A stretch of 64,000 nucleotides of DNA. Source: Puteibacter caeruleilacunae (GTDB taxonomy: Bacteria > Bacteroidota > Bacteroidia > Bacteroidales > Prolixibacteraceae). Position numbers and translations under genes: made by a program. Positions 50,416 to 59,364 of the stretch are shown here, piece after piece. The first letter of the stretch is position 1, and every line of letters starts with the position of its first letter. The DNA lies in the NCBI GenBank assembly GCA_005217565.1, contig SJCO01000005.1, positions 1 to 64,000 on the forward strand, given 5' to 3'. A model generated the notes under the pieces. It ran no database searches, was not told where the DNA came from, and saw nothing but the letters and a program-made list of their open reading frames with translations.

Positions 50416-51591
50416 ATGAAATGTATAGTTTACAGTTTGTTGTTGCTTTGTCTCGCCATTTCATGTAAAGAGAAGCAACAGTCTAAACAATTCTGTTATT
50501 CCAAATTTAAGGTTCAGAATATTGAACTTTCAAGTATCGTTGATGATATAGAATATTTACCACTTCGTTGGGAAGAACCGATAAAAATGGTTCAAAAAGT
50601 TTGTATTGTTGATTCTAATGTATTTGTGCAAGCCCTCGGGATGGAGTTGTTGCGTTTTAATAAAAAGGGAGCGTTTCTAAATAAAATTGGTGTCATTGGA
50701 AAGGGGCCTCAAGAATATTACTCAAGTTCGATTTTTGGTGTTCATTCGGGAGCTGAGAGAGTGTATATTCGTAATATCAATTCTCATGTTTTGTCTTACT
50801 CGTTCGATGGTAAATATATGTCAGAATTTAAAATTGGTCGTGTAACATATCCTTCATCAATAGAAGAGTTGGGTAGTGATAAGATTCTTTTTCCTATGAC
50901 TAACACTAATGGAAATGCAAAAAGTAATTGGGTGATAACTGATTTGGATGGACGAAAGTTAGGGGAGAAGAAGAATCATGTATCTTTTAATACTCCAACG
51001 ACAATTGCAATGAGTAATGCAGTTGTTACATATCAATATAACAATCGCTTACACTATTTTGAGCATTTCGGAGATACCATTTTTAGTATATCAGAGCAAG
51101 GATATCGACCTGAATATACCTTGGAGCATGATGAATATAGTTACACCCCAGAAAGATTCCTTAAGGATTTTGCACGTTGGAGTAGTGGTACTGGTAAACG
51201 TGTACCATGCTTTAGGCCAATGAGGTTTATTGAGACTTACCGCTATTTATTCATCATGTATTTTGGGATAAATAAGCGTCAAGATATTGCGATTATGGAT
51301 AAAGAATCGGGGGAGATCTTTGAGCAAGATCCTGGGCAGGACAATAAGGGCATTAGTAATGACGTAGATGGAGGTTTGAATTGTTTTCCATCGTACTCAT
51401 TCTTCGAGAATGATAATCAATATCTGGTAAGTTGGTTCTTCCCTTACGAACTTAAAGCTCACATAGCCTCCGATGTCTTTAAAAACTCTACACCCAAATA
51501 CCCAAAAAAGAAAAAGGCCTTAGAGGAACTAGTCAATAGCTTGAGAGAGGATGATAATCCGGTGTTGATGCTGGTGAGGCTGAAAGAATAA
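50416..51591 (+). CDS. 6-bladed beta-propeller lipoprotein, array member 12 (cassette A)
   Basis: This 391-residue lipoprotein has its lipobox at AISC, Cys17, and the same signal region as member 9. It has DDIEYLPLRWEE, KIGVIGKGPQEYY, ISNDVDGGLNC and cassette A (YELKAHIASDVFKNSTPKYP ... EDDNPVLMLVRLKE). An unusually strong Shine-Dalgarno sequence AAGGAGGT lies at 50402-50409, six bases before the ATG; this is rare in Bacteroidota and absent from most neighbours. After it comes the array's first larger internal gap (225 bases), which holds an ACGCCC-AATA-GGGCGT hairpin. Confidence 0.82.
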   Translation: MKCIVYSLLLLCLAISCKEKQQSKQFCYSKFKVQNIELSSIVDDIEYLPLRWEEPIKMVQKVCIVDSNVFVQALGMELLRFNKKGAFLNKIGVIGKGPQEYYSSSIFGVHSGAERVYIRNINSHVLSYSFDGKYMSEFKIGRVTYPSSIEELGSDKILFPMTNTNGNAKSNWVITDLDGRKLGEKKNHVSFNTPTTIAMSNAVVTYQYNNRLHYFEHFGDTIFSISEQGYRPEYTLEHDEYSYTPERFLKDFARWSSGTGKRVPCFRPMRFIETYRYLFIMYFGINKRQDIAIMDKESGEIFEQDPGQDNKGISNDVDGGLNCFPSYSFFENDNQYLVSWFFPYELKAHIASDVFKNSTPKYPKKKKALEELVNSLREDDNPVLMLVRLKE

Positions 51592-51816
51592 ATACCCTGC
51601 GTGAAGATTTAAAGTTTCAGTTCTTATTTTTAGAAACGCCCAATAGGGCGTATTAATTATGTGTGTTTTCCAATTAATTGAATGGTGAATGAAATAGGTT
51701 GTGTTTGGTGTATGTGTTGTAAGTCAGTAGTATAGCGGTGTTTGGTTAGTGGAGTGTGTCTAGTTCCTGAAGTTTGGTATGGTTATAGCCATTCAAGTGA
51801 GTAAACTTTATTAACT

Positions 51817-53070
51817 ATGGATATGAAAATCAGAAGAGTTCTTGTGAATTTTAGTGTTATATGCAGAGTGTTTTTGATTATTGCAGGTATTGTTGTTTTT
51901 ACAGCGTGTGGAAATAAAGCTGAGAAAAATGATAATATCAAAACTATAGCTGAGGAGCAGCAACAAGATAAACTGTTGAGAATTGATGTAGAATCTATTG
52001 TTGAGAATGTTCAAGATGTGAATTTATCAGACATAGCATCAGACATTGAGTATATCCCTTTAGAATTGAAAGGGGATAAGTATCTTAAAAAGTGTGTGAA
52101 AGTTGAGTTTACTGAGTCGTACATTTTTGTATGTGATTATGAGAAGCTATTTCAGTTTACTCGAGATGGCAAATTTATTCGACAAGTTGGATGTATTGGA
52201 CGAGGACCTGGTGAGTATACAGGAGCTATAGAATTTGCAGCCAACGAGGTGGCTGATTTAATTATGTTGCAGTGTGATTATGGATTTTATCGTTATGACA
52301 TGTTTGGTAATTTTAAAGGGGACATTAAGGGGCTGAGGACTCTTTGTTATATCATTAAAGATGACAAGGAAGTTGCTTATTACAAGAAAAGTCATATCAA
52401 TCAATTAGAAAATCTGGTTGTAGCTGATCTGGATATGAACTCATTGCATAGTTTTAGAAATAATAGTCCAAGGCCGGAAACAAAGTCTGTGTTTGGGATT
52501 GCACCATTGTATACTTTTAATAATAGTCTGTTTTTTAAGGAGCATTATAATGATACTGTATTTGAGGTGCAAGAGGACCGATTAATTCCTCATATGTTAT
52601 TGAATGAGTCAAGTTTATTATTTCCAAAGGATTTTGAATTGAAGGGAGGTGGAGGTGTTGCAAGCTTAATTAAGCAGATGAATAAGGTGAAGAATAAAAT
52701 AAATCCTCACCACATGTTTGAAAGTACTAATGAGGTTCTTATCTCATATATTAGAGGAATTAATCCACGCGAGCAGACACGTATAAATATTTTGTTCGAC
52801 AAACGCAGTAAGCAGGGAGTAGTGTTGAAGGACGGACATTTTATTAATGACATTGATGGTGGCGATAATTTCTGGCCAAACAAACTGTATAAAGACACTT
52901 TAATGATTAAGGGAGTTGAAGCATTAAAGCTGATGGCCTATGTGGCCTCTGACGCCTTTAAAAACTCCACACCCAAATACCCAGAGAAGAAAAAGGCTTT
53001 GGAGAAATTAGCCAATGGTTTAAGTGAAAATGATAATCCGGTGCTGATGCTGGTGAGGTTGAGGGAGTAG
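51817..53070 (+). CDS. 6-bladed beta-propeller lipoprotein, array member 13 (cassette A)
   Basis: This 417-residue lipoprotein has a long signal with lipobox FTAC, Cys31. It has SDIEYIPLELKGD, RQVGCIGRGPGEY, FINDIDGGDNFWP and cassette A (LKLMAYVASDAFKNSTPKYP ... ENDNPVLMLVRLRE). Its first 37 residues follow the same plan as those of the thioredoxin-like protein at 42.8 kb (MDxxIRx..., CGNxxEKxDN), while its middle resembles member 6. This supports exchange of the 5' ends between unlike genes in the array. Confidence 0.82.
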   Translation: MDMKIRRVLVNFSVICRVFLIIAGIVVFTACGNKAEKNDNIKTIAEEQQQDKLLRIDVESIVENVQDVNLSDIASDIEYIPLELKGDKYLKKCVKVEFTESYIFVCDYEKLFQFTRDGKFIRQVGCIGRGPGEYTGAIEFAANEVADLIMLQCDYGFYRYDMFGNFKGDIKGLRTLCYIIKDDKEVAYYKKSHINQLENLVVADLDMNSLHSFRNNSPRPETKSVFGIAPLYTFNNSLFFKEHYNDTVFEVQEDRLIPHMLLNESSLLFPKDFELKGGGGVASLIKQMNKVKNKINPHHMFESTNEVLISYIRGINPREQTRINILFDKRSKQGVVLKDGHFINDIDGGDNFWPNKLYKDTLMIKGVEALKLMAYVASDAFKNSTPKYPEKKKALEKLANGLSENDNPVLMLVRLRE

Positions 53071-53103
53071 TTTGTGACGTTTATCATTAATAACCTTAAT
53101 AAC

Positions 53104-54315
53104 ATGAAACAGTGTATATATATGATTTTCGGAGCCTTGCTGCTCTTCTCCTGTATAACCCCAGTTTCAAAGGAAAATGTACAGAACAAATCTTTACCTT
53201 CAATAAAAATTACTTATCCAGACAGAGATAAATTAGAAGATCTTTTCCTTTCGGAAATAGCTGATAGTATAAGGTATATCCCACTAGAGACCAGATCGAA
53301 ATGTTTACTGACTGGTGTTTTAACTGCGGCGGTGTCTGACAAGTATTTCTTTATAAAGCAACGATATAAATTATTTCAGTTTTCCAAAGAGGGAAAATTC
53401 ATTCGCCAGGTTGGGAACGAAGGTAGAGGACCAGGGGAGTTTTTACTAAGAAAGTTTATCATCAATAAAAGTTCTATTTTCCTTTTTCCCCGAAAAGCTA
53501 GATTCTTGGAATATGATTTCAATGGGAACCATATAAGAACCATCAAGAATAATCTAATTAGTTCAGATATTGAAGATATGACTAGTACTAATGATTGTAT
53601 TGTTTTTTGCAACGCTGTACGTGGAGATTTTATAGCTGATGCTCAAAAGAAGGATGAGTTAGTATTGTATGATCCTCTTCAGGGAAAGGACATTCGAAAG
53701 TTGAAAATTAACTATGGAATACAAAAGAAAAAAGGCACAGGGCATCAGAAAATAACGGGAATGCAATTATTGGCAAGAAATAAAGAAAGTGCCTATTATA
53801 AATATATTTTTAACGATACGCTATATCAGGTCAATAAAGATGGGATTGTTCCAAAGTTTATTTTAGATTTTGGAAAGCATCAGTATTCCATCGATAACGC
53901 ATACACAAGAGGTGGTAAAAATCTCAATAAAAAATTAAGAGATGTAATTACCATTGCAAGTATGACTGCCTTTAATAATCATTTTATTCTTTCATGTACT
54001 TATCACGATGATAATGATAAATTGCACCCTTTTATTTGTACTTTAAACATCAATAGTTTAGAAGTCAGGTATTGTAAACCATTTATCATCAATGATATTG
54101 ATGGAGGACCCGATGTGCCTGGTTTCATGATGGAGAATGGTATTTTCCCAATTGAAGCAGGAAGTCTTAAAAACGATTCGAGATACTATCATAAGCGATT
54201 TCCGAAGGAGGAGGATTACTACAAAAAGAATTTCAAATTCTATACCCTTTTTGATACGATCTCTGAAAATGCAAATCCCATAATTCAACGGTTATTTTAT
54301 AATGATACTTTCTAG
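53104..54315 (+). CDS. 6-bladed beta-propeller lipoprotein, array member 14 (own C-terminus)
   Basis: Translated from the ATG at 53104 it has about 403 residues; a GTG 30 bases upstream is less likely because it adds a polar prefix. The lipobox is LFSC, Cys17. It has DSIRYIPLETRSK, RQVGNEGRGPGEFLL and IINDIDGGPDVPG, but neither cassette A nor B: it ends ENANPIIQRLFYNDTF, preserving only the NP-I-x core of the tail. It is the last propeller before the large hydrolase. Confidence 0.82.
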   Translation: MKQCIYMIFGALLLFSCITPVSKENVQNKSLPSIKITYPDRDKLEDLFLSEIADSIRYIPLETRSKCLLTGVLTAAVSDKYFFIKQRYKLFQFSKEGKFIRQVGNEGRGPGEFLLRKFIINKSSIFLFPRKARFLEYDFNGNHIRTIKNNLISSDIEDMTSTNDCIVFCNAVRGDFIADAQKKDELVLYDPLQGKDIRKLKINYGIQKKKGTGHQKITGMQLLARNKESAYYKYIFNDTLYQVNKDGIVPKFILDFGKHQYSIDNAYTRGGKNLNKKLRDVITIASMTAFNNHFILSCTYHDDNDKLHPFICTLNINSLEVRYCKPFIINDIDGGPDVPGFMMENGIFPIEAGSLKNDSRYYHKRFPKEEDYYKKNFKFYTLFDTISENANPIIQRLFYNDTF

Positions 54316-54405
54316 TAAAGAACAAAACCAGGTAATACATAAACAATAAAGTAACCAAGTGAGTTGTCTATAGGTATATAGAATAGTTACCTAAAATTCA
54401 ATGAT

Positions 54406-56997
54406 ATGATTAACGCACAAACCAGAATATTTTGGATTCTTTTGATCGGTATGCTTTGGAGTATTGCCGGTTTCGCACAAGAAAAAAAAGGAAATATAGT
54501 ACAGTATTTCGGAAAAGAGAAGGTTGAAACAATAGAAGAAGGAGATCTGATTTATACGTTTAGTGAGGGGCTGGTACTAGGTATTCGCCGCTCTTTCTTT
54601 GAGGCTAATACTGTTGCTAAAGATCCTGTTGTTGGCAATCATCTGCAAAAGAAAGCCTATAAAATAGCTGAAGGAGAGGTTGGTAGTACCGATGCTTCAG
54701 GGAATGAATCAGCATGGGAAAAGATTAAGACTACCGAGAAGAGTGAGTTTAGTGATAACCGACTTCGATCTGGGTATCTTTACCTGGAATATGATGCTAA
54801 GGTGGCGAAGAATGTTATTTTCGAGGCTTCTGGTCATACTAAGCTAATTGCTAACGGTATGCCTCATGAGGGTGATCACTATGATTTTGGCTATACACTG
54901 ATTCCCATGAAGTTGAAAAAGGGAAAGAATACTTTTTTACTGACTGGTGGGCGGTTTGCAAAGATGCGTGCCAGACTTATTGATCCTCATTCTAATGTGC
55001 TGCTTACTAAGCGTGATATGACTCTTCCTGATATTTTACGAGAGGAGGATGAGCTTTTAGTTGGTGGTATTCGTGTGCTTAACTCTGGCAGTAAGTGGTT
55101 TAAAGCCGGACGTATTGTAGCTACCATAAATGGGGCAAGTGAAGATACTCCTGTTCCTAACATTTCTCCGTTGAACTCAAGGAAGATTGTCATGAATATC
55201 CCTAATGTTTCCAGTGATGAGGAGTCGGTGGAGATGTTGGTGCAATTGAAGGATAAAAGCAATAAGTTATTGTCTGAAACTGCGCTTACTTTAAGGGTTA
55301 AGACGAATAAAAAGCACCACAAGCGTACATTTGTTAGTAAGATTGATGGTAGTGTTCAGTATTATAGTGTTGCTCCATGTAGTAACGATACGGTTTCAAA
55401 ACCTGCTTTATTCCTGTCTGTTCATGGGGCTTCGGTTGAGGCTACTAATCAGGCTAGGGCTTATGCTCAGAAGGATTGGGGGCATCTAGTAGCGCCTACA
55501 AATCGTCGTCCGTATGGCTTTGCTTGGGAAGACTGGGGTCGAATGGATGCCTTGGAGGTGCTGGAGGAAGCTGAGAAAAGGTTTAATACCGATAAGCAAC
55601 GGACTTACTTAACTGGTCACTCTATGGGTGGTCATGGTAGTTGGTATTTGGGGGCGACTTATCCTGATAAATGGGGTGCTATTGCTCCGGCTGCTGGTTA
55701 TCCTGATTTGTTGGGATATAGAGGTAGTTTTATTAAGCGTTTGAAAGATATGCCTGATGAGCGTTTGGCTCGCATGGGACTTACACGTGCGCAGGCTGAT
55801 AAGTTGGCGAAGGGTGGACGTTTGATTGATGCTGAGGATGTTAATCTGGATTCATTGATTCGTAGAGCTGGTAATCCTAGTCGGACGCTTAAATTGAAGC
55901 GTAATTATTTGCATCTTGGAGTGTATATTCTGCATGGAGAGGATGATTCGGTTGTACCTACCTTTATTGCTCGTGAGATGCGTGCTTTATTGGGGACTTA
56001 TCATCCCGATTTCTGCTATTATGAGTATCCTCATGGAACGCATTGGTATGGTAATCATAGTGTGGACTGGCCTCCTATTTTTGATTTCTTTAAGTTTCGT
56101 ACCATAAAACCATCATCAGAAATTGATCGACTGGAGTTTTATACCGGTTCTCCTGGTGTTTCTGCATCCTCTCACTTTATTACGATTGATCAGCAAAAGG
56201 CTTTCTTTGAGATCTCTTCGTTTAAATTTAGTCGTGGTGATAAGGTTGCGGTTACTACTGATAATGCAGCTGCACTTACAGTTGATTTAGCGAAAATGAA
56301 TACCGATAAGGAGGTTGTTGATATCGACGGACAGGAGTTTGGTGTGAAAGGTAAATCAATATTGGTTGTTAAGAAGGCCGGTGATACATGGGAAGAGGTT
56401 GATGATATTCTATTGTCGGAAAAAGGTCCTCATCGTAGTGGTGGTTTTAAGGATGCCTTCAGAAATAATTTTGTGCTTGTGTATGCATCAAGAGGATCGA
56501 AGGCTGAGAATGCTTGGTATTATAGTCGCGCCAGGGCTGATGCTGAGTTGTTTTACTATCGCGCTAATGGAAATGTGGAGATCATAAGAGACCGTGATTT
56601 TGTTGCTGATGATTATAAGGACCGTAATGTTATTGTATATGGAAATGCAGATAATAATGCTGCGTGGTCGGTATTGTTGGCTGATTGTCCGTTGCAGGTT
56701 CGTGATGGTAGTCTGACTTTAGGCGATGAGACCTTAAGCGGAGCTAATTATGGTGCTTATTATATCTATCCTAAGCATGATAGTGATGTGGCTAGTGTAG
56801 GTGTTGTTACAGCTACCGGAGAGGTTGGTATGAAGGCTGCTTATGCCAATAATTACCTGACGAATGGTACGTTTTTCCCTGATGTGATGATCTTTAATGA
56901 GTCTATTCATTCGAAAGGAATCAAAGGTGTTGAGTGTAGTGGTTTCTTTGGCAATGACTGGTCGTATGAGGCAGGTGATTTTGTTTGGAGAAAGTAA
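54406..56997 (+). CDS. Large secreted alpha/beta-hydrolase (prolyl-oligopeptidase/esterase-like)
   Basis: This exported protein of 863 residues has its signal peptide ending near IAGFAQ. About 340 residues of beta-sandwich-like sequence precede an alpha/beta-hydrolase domain. The nucleophile is Ser406 in LTGHSMGGHGSW, the acid is probably Asp513 or Asp514 in LHGEDDSVVP, and the base is His543 or His546 in YPHGTHWYGNH. A C-terminal part of about 300 residues follows. It is likely a carbohydrate esterase or a peptidase; the sequence does not decide. It is the only array gene predicted to have hydrolytic activity and shares the strand and close spacing (90 bases) with member 14. A strong terminator follows. 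Confidence 0.83.
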   Translation: MINAQTRIFWILLIGMLWSIAGFAQEKKGNIVQYFGKEKVETIEEGDLIYTFSEGLVLGIRRSFFEANTVAKDPVVGNHLQKKAYKIAEGEVGSTDASGNESAWEKIKTTEKSEFSDNRLRSGYLYLEYDAKVAKNVIFEASGHTKLIANGMPHEGDHYDFGYTLIPMKLKKGKNTFLLTGGRFAKMRARLIDPHSNVLLTKRDMTLPDILREEDELLVGGIRVLNSGSKWFKAGRIVATINGASEDTPVPNISPLNSRKIVMNIPNVSSDEESVEMLVQLKDKSNKLLSETALTLRVKTNKKHHKRTFVSKIDGSVQYYSVAPCSNDTVSKPALFLSVHGASVEATNQARAYAQKDWGHLVAPTNRRPYGFAWEDWGRMDALEVLEEAEKRFNTDKQRTYLTGHSMGGHGSWYLGATYPDKWGAIAPAAGYPDLLGYRGSFIKRLKDMPDERLARMGLTRAQADKLAKGGRLIDAEDVNLDSLIRRAGNPSRTLKLKRNYLHLGVYILHGEDDSVVPTFIAREMRALLGTYHPDFCYYEYPHGTHWYGNHSVDWPPIFDFFKFRTIKPSSEIDRLEFYTGSPGVSASSHFITIDQQKAFFEISSFKFSRGDKVAVTTDNAAALTVDLAKMNTDKEVVDIDGQEFGVKGKSILVVKKAGDTWEEVDDILLSEKGPHRSGGFKDAFRNNFVLVYASRGSKAENAWYYSRARADAELFYYRANGNVEIIRDRDFVADDYKDRNVIVYGNADNNAAWSVLLADCPLQVRDGSLTLGDETLSGANYGAYYIYPKHDSDVASVGVVTATGEVGMKAAYANNYLTNGTFFPDVMIFNESIHSKGIKGVECSGFFGNDWSYEAGDFVWRK

Positions 56998-57060
56998 TTT
57001 GATATAGATTGTACCTGAGCTGCTGAGTTTCAGTTAAAGTGTTGGCGGTGATGTGCAGAT

Positions 57061-57114
57061 AAAAAGCTTGAATTGGATTAACTGAGTGATGGTGATCCAA
57101 TTCAAGCTTTTTTG
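57061..57114 (+). terminator. Strong terminator after the alpha/beta-hydrolase gene
   Basis: AAAAAGCTTGAATTGGAT and ATCCAATTCAAGCTTTTTT form a 17-base-pair stem around a 16-base loop, followed by T residues. It probably ends the main propeller operon. Confidence 0.9.
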
Positions 57115-57208
57115 TTGATCGTTAGAGCGTATATAATGACTAAAATCATCTGGAATTGCTAATAATTATATTAAATTTGAGATAACGAAATTTGTAGAAT
57201 TAAATCAA

Positions 57209-57325
57209 ATGAACCCAATGAATAAAACAAACCCAATTATCACAATCGATCTAACGAGTCAGATAACCCGAATAAATCAGCATTGGCTACCACTAAGTGA
57301 AGTTCTGTTTTTCATTTCTTCTTAA
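57209..57325 (+). pseudogene. Truncated 5' remnant related to the propeller family
   Basis: A 38-codon frame reads PIITIDLTSQITRINQ then HWLPLSEVLFFISS-stop. The IITIDLT..I pattern followed by a PLSEV strand matches the post-signal segment of members 4 and 5 (INIDLTENIVEKS...VNLSNVASEVEYI). It lacks a signal peptide and stops early. It is probably the leftover of another array member, but it is short, so chance resemblance is possible. Confidence 0.4.
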
Positions 57326-57428
57326 GCTAATCGTGTATCTACTAAATTTTTGGTTCCTGGCGAGATGTCAGGTTATCCTGTGTTACTTACTTATCTATTA
57401 AATATTGAATGAGAAATAATTGATTACT

Positions 57429-58559
57429 ATGAAGTTTAGGCTTTTATATGTGGTTTTGATAACTGTTTTATGCAGTTGTAATGGACACAGAACAGAGGAG
57501 AATGTTCGTTTTGATTCGAATGCCAATGAGATGACCTTCAATATTGAACGGAATACAATCAAGATTAAAGATATTGTTGATTCAATGGAGTTTATTCCAC
57601 TGAAATTACAAAAAGGTGATTTCATAAAAGAAATAGAGAAGGTTGTGTGTAAAGCAAACTTTATCCATGTCCTGGATCAGAAGAATAATAGTGTATATTC
57701 TTTCACTCATGATGGTGAATTTGTAGATAAAGTAGCATGTAAAGGAAATGGTCCGAAAGAATACTCGCATATTAATGATTTTGCTGTGTCGAATGATACG
57801 ATATTGATCTTAAGTCGTGATAAAATCAATTTTTACAATGTTAACGGTGAGTTTTTAAAGAGTGTTCGTCTTCGGTTTACGGCTGTCAAAATGGAGTGTG
57901 TAGGTCAGTGTATCGCACTGTATCGTGAGTGTAATACGGCATTGGGTGATGAGGAGTATTTTTATGACCTTATTCTTTGCGATATGAACGGGAAGGTCAT
58001 TTCAAAGCATATCCCTTTCTCGGAAGAGTACATGGTTACCGGAAAGCCTTTCTGTTGGAATAATGACAGATTGTACTTTTGCTCTCAACTTAGCGATACA
58101 GTTTATTCTATTAAGAATGCATCGCTGTGCCCTGAACGTGTAATACATTTACATGGTAAAAATGAGGACAAGAAAGTGCCCAATCAGAAGACTCATAAAT
58201 CAAATTTTGTTTGTGACTTCTATGACACAGACCAAGTTATGTGTTTTAGTGTTGAGGGGGAAGATATAGGCAATGTATGTTATTCAAAGAAGGATAGTTC
58301 GAGCGTAATATATAATGGTATTTCTGCTGATGACAAGTTCTTGTTTCAAGGAATAGGGCCAAAGACATCTTTCAATAGCAAGTTGTACACAGTTTGGGAT
58401 CCTGTAGAGTTTATGACTGCCTTACATGAAAATCCCAAAGTCCTACCGCAAATGAAGAAACACTTTCCTCATTATAAGGATTTATTCACGCTAATGGAGC
58501 ATGAGGATAGTGCACCTGTCTTGATCGTAGAAACATTGAAAACCTCTTTTAAAAACTAA
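57429..58559 (+). CDS. 6-bladed beta-propeller lipoprotein, array member 15
   Basis: Translated from the ATG at 57429 (a TTG nine bases upstream is less likely) it has about 376 residues, with the lipobox LCSC at Cys17. It has DSMEFIPLKLQKGD, a variant loop VACKGNGPKEYSH and blade strands like TILILSRDKINFYNVNGE. It lacks NDIDGG. The C-terminus is of the B type (DPVEFMTALHENPKV; HYKDLFTLMEHEDSAPVLIV) with a short extension. It lies after the terminator at 57.1 kb and must have its own promoter, for which I see only a weak TAAATTTTTG. Confidence 0.8.
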   Translation: MKFRLLYVVLITVLCSCNGHRTEENVRFDSNANEMTFNIERNTIKIKDIVDSMEFIPLKLQKGDFIKEIEKVVCKANFIHVLDQKNNSVYSFTHDGEFVDKVACKGNGPKEYSHINDFAVSNDTILILSRDKINFYNVNGEFLKSVRLRFTAVKMECVGQCIALYRECNTALGDEEYFYDLILCDMNGKVISKHIPFSEEYMVTGKPFCWNNDRLYFCSQLSDTVYSIKNASLCPERVIHLHGKNEDKKVPNQKTHKSNFVCDFYDTDQVMCFSVEGEDIGNVCYSKKDSSSVIYNGISADDKFLFQGIGPKTSFNSKLYTVWDPVEFMTALHENPKVLPQMKKHFPHYKDLFTLMEHEDSAPVLIVETLKTSFKN

Positions 58560-58564
58560 CTGGA

Positions 58565-58796
58565 ATGATAAGGTTAACCTTGATTGTATTTATTGCTATT
58601 GTTGCATTTACAAGCTCATGTAAAGAGAAAGAGTCTTCGATAAAAACTTAACTATCAATTGGGAAGGGGCTGCTGTACCTCCTCTTTCTGAGTTCATTGA
58701 TTCAATAAGGTATAATCAAGTAGTGAGTTGCAAAAGGTGAGTAAAGAATTGAACCCTGAAGACAATTCAGTGCTGATTATTGGGAAATATATTTAG
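58565..58796 (+). pseudogene. Decayed propeller lipoprotein gene
   Basis: It starts with an intact lipoprotein signal in one frame (MIRLTLIVFIAIVAFTSSCK, then EKESSIKT-stop). It continues after a frame change with INWEGAAVPPLSEFIDSIRY, which matches the start of the first blade in intact members. After a further break it ends SKELNPEDNSVLIIGKYI-stop, matching the family tail (SENDNPVLMLVRLKE). About 300 codons of the propeller body are missing. So the gene has lost its core but kept both ends. Confidence 0.75.
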
Positions 58797-58816
58797 AGAT
58801 TAATGAGTTTATAAAG

Positions 58817-59260
58817 ATGAAGAATATTGAAATTAAAGAGGGAAAGCTAGTGTTTCATGATCATGTGAAGTGGTCGAGAAATGGAATGATATTTTTATTG
58901 CTTTCAACAGGCGTTATGGGATTTACAGCCTGGAATGGTGGAGAAGGATTATACTCTGGAAAAGTAGTTCTGAGTGCTATATCAGGAGTGTTAATCTGTA
59001 TCTATCTGTTGCGCATGAGTTTTAAGCAAGAGGTAAGTTTTGGGGAAATTGTTCGAATTAAAGCTTCCTATACGAAGTTGGAGAGAGATTTTAAAATTCG
59101 TATAAAATTGGAAAGTGGTAGAATCAGAATGATTCAAATGAGCAATCAGGAGGAGGTTAAGCAATTCATCATAGAAGCTCAACAAAATAACCTTCAGGTA
59201 GAGACCAAATTGAAGTTTGGGGGCTTTGGTGAAAAGATGAGAAGGATGGATAGTGTTTGA
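58817..59260 (+). CDS. Small membrane protein with two predicted helices
   Basis: This 147-residue protein of unknown function has a polar N-terminus (KEGKLVFHDHVKWSRNG) and two hydrophobic segments (MIFLLLSTGVMGFTAW; VVLSAISGVLICIYLL). A basic, beta-rich C-terminal part of about 75 residues (IVRIKASYTKLERDFKIRIK) could be a PH-like domain facing the cytosol. I do not recognise the family. It is co-directional with its neighbours but no operon link is evident. It sits between the end of the propeller array and the AbiE module. Confidence 0.6.
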   Translation: MKNIEIKEGKLVFHDHVKWSRNGMIFLLLSTGVMGFTAWNGGEGLYSGKVVLSAISGVLICIYLLRMSFKQEVSFGEIVRIKASYTKLERDFKIRIKLESGRIRMIQMSNQEEVKQFIIEAQQNNLQVETKLKFGGFGEKMRRMDSV

Positions 59261-59315
59261 TTGAGTGTAGTATGTTTATAATGAGTTTGTAGTAGGTGGT
59301 ATTGAGGGTTGTAGG

Positions 59316-59344
59316 TGTCACAAATATTTGCTAAATTTGTGACA
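59316..59344 (+). promoter_or_regulatory. Palindromic operator overlapping the abiE promoter
   Basis: A 29-base inverted repeat has arms TGTCACAAAT and ATTTGTGACA. Inside it TAAATTTG (59332-59339) fits the -7 consensus, and the antitoxin ATG is 21 bases further on. AbiEi-type antitoxins in other bacteria repress their own operon through inverted repeats, so autorepression here is likely. A second copy lies at 61056. Confidence 0.7.
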
Positions 59345-59364
59345 AAACAAGCAGGTGGAAGTAT

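Noticed and set aside
35173-58796. Array read as one gene family of sensor kinases or phage tail proteins
   Set aside because: No kinase, receiver or phage structural motifs are present; the lipobox, short length and propeller-type strand repeats fit the BF3164-like lipoproteins instead.
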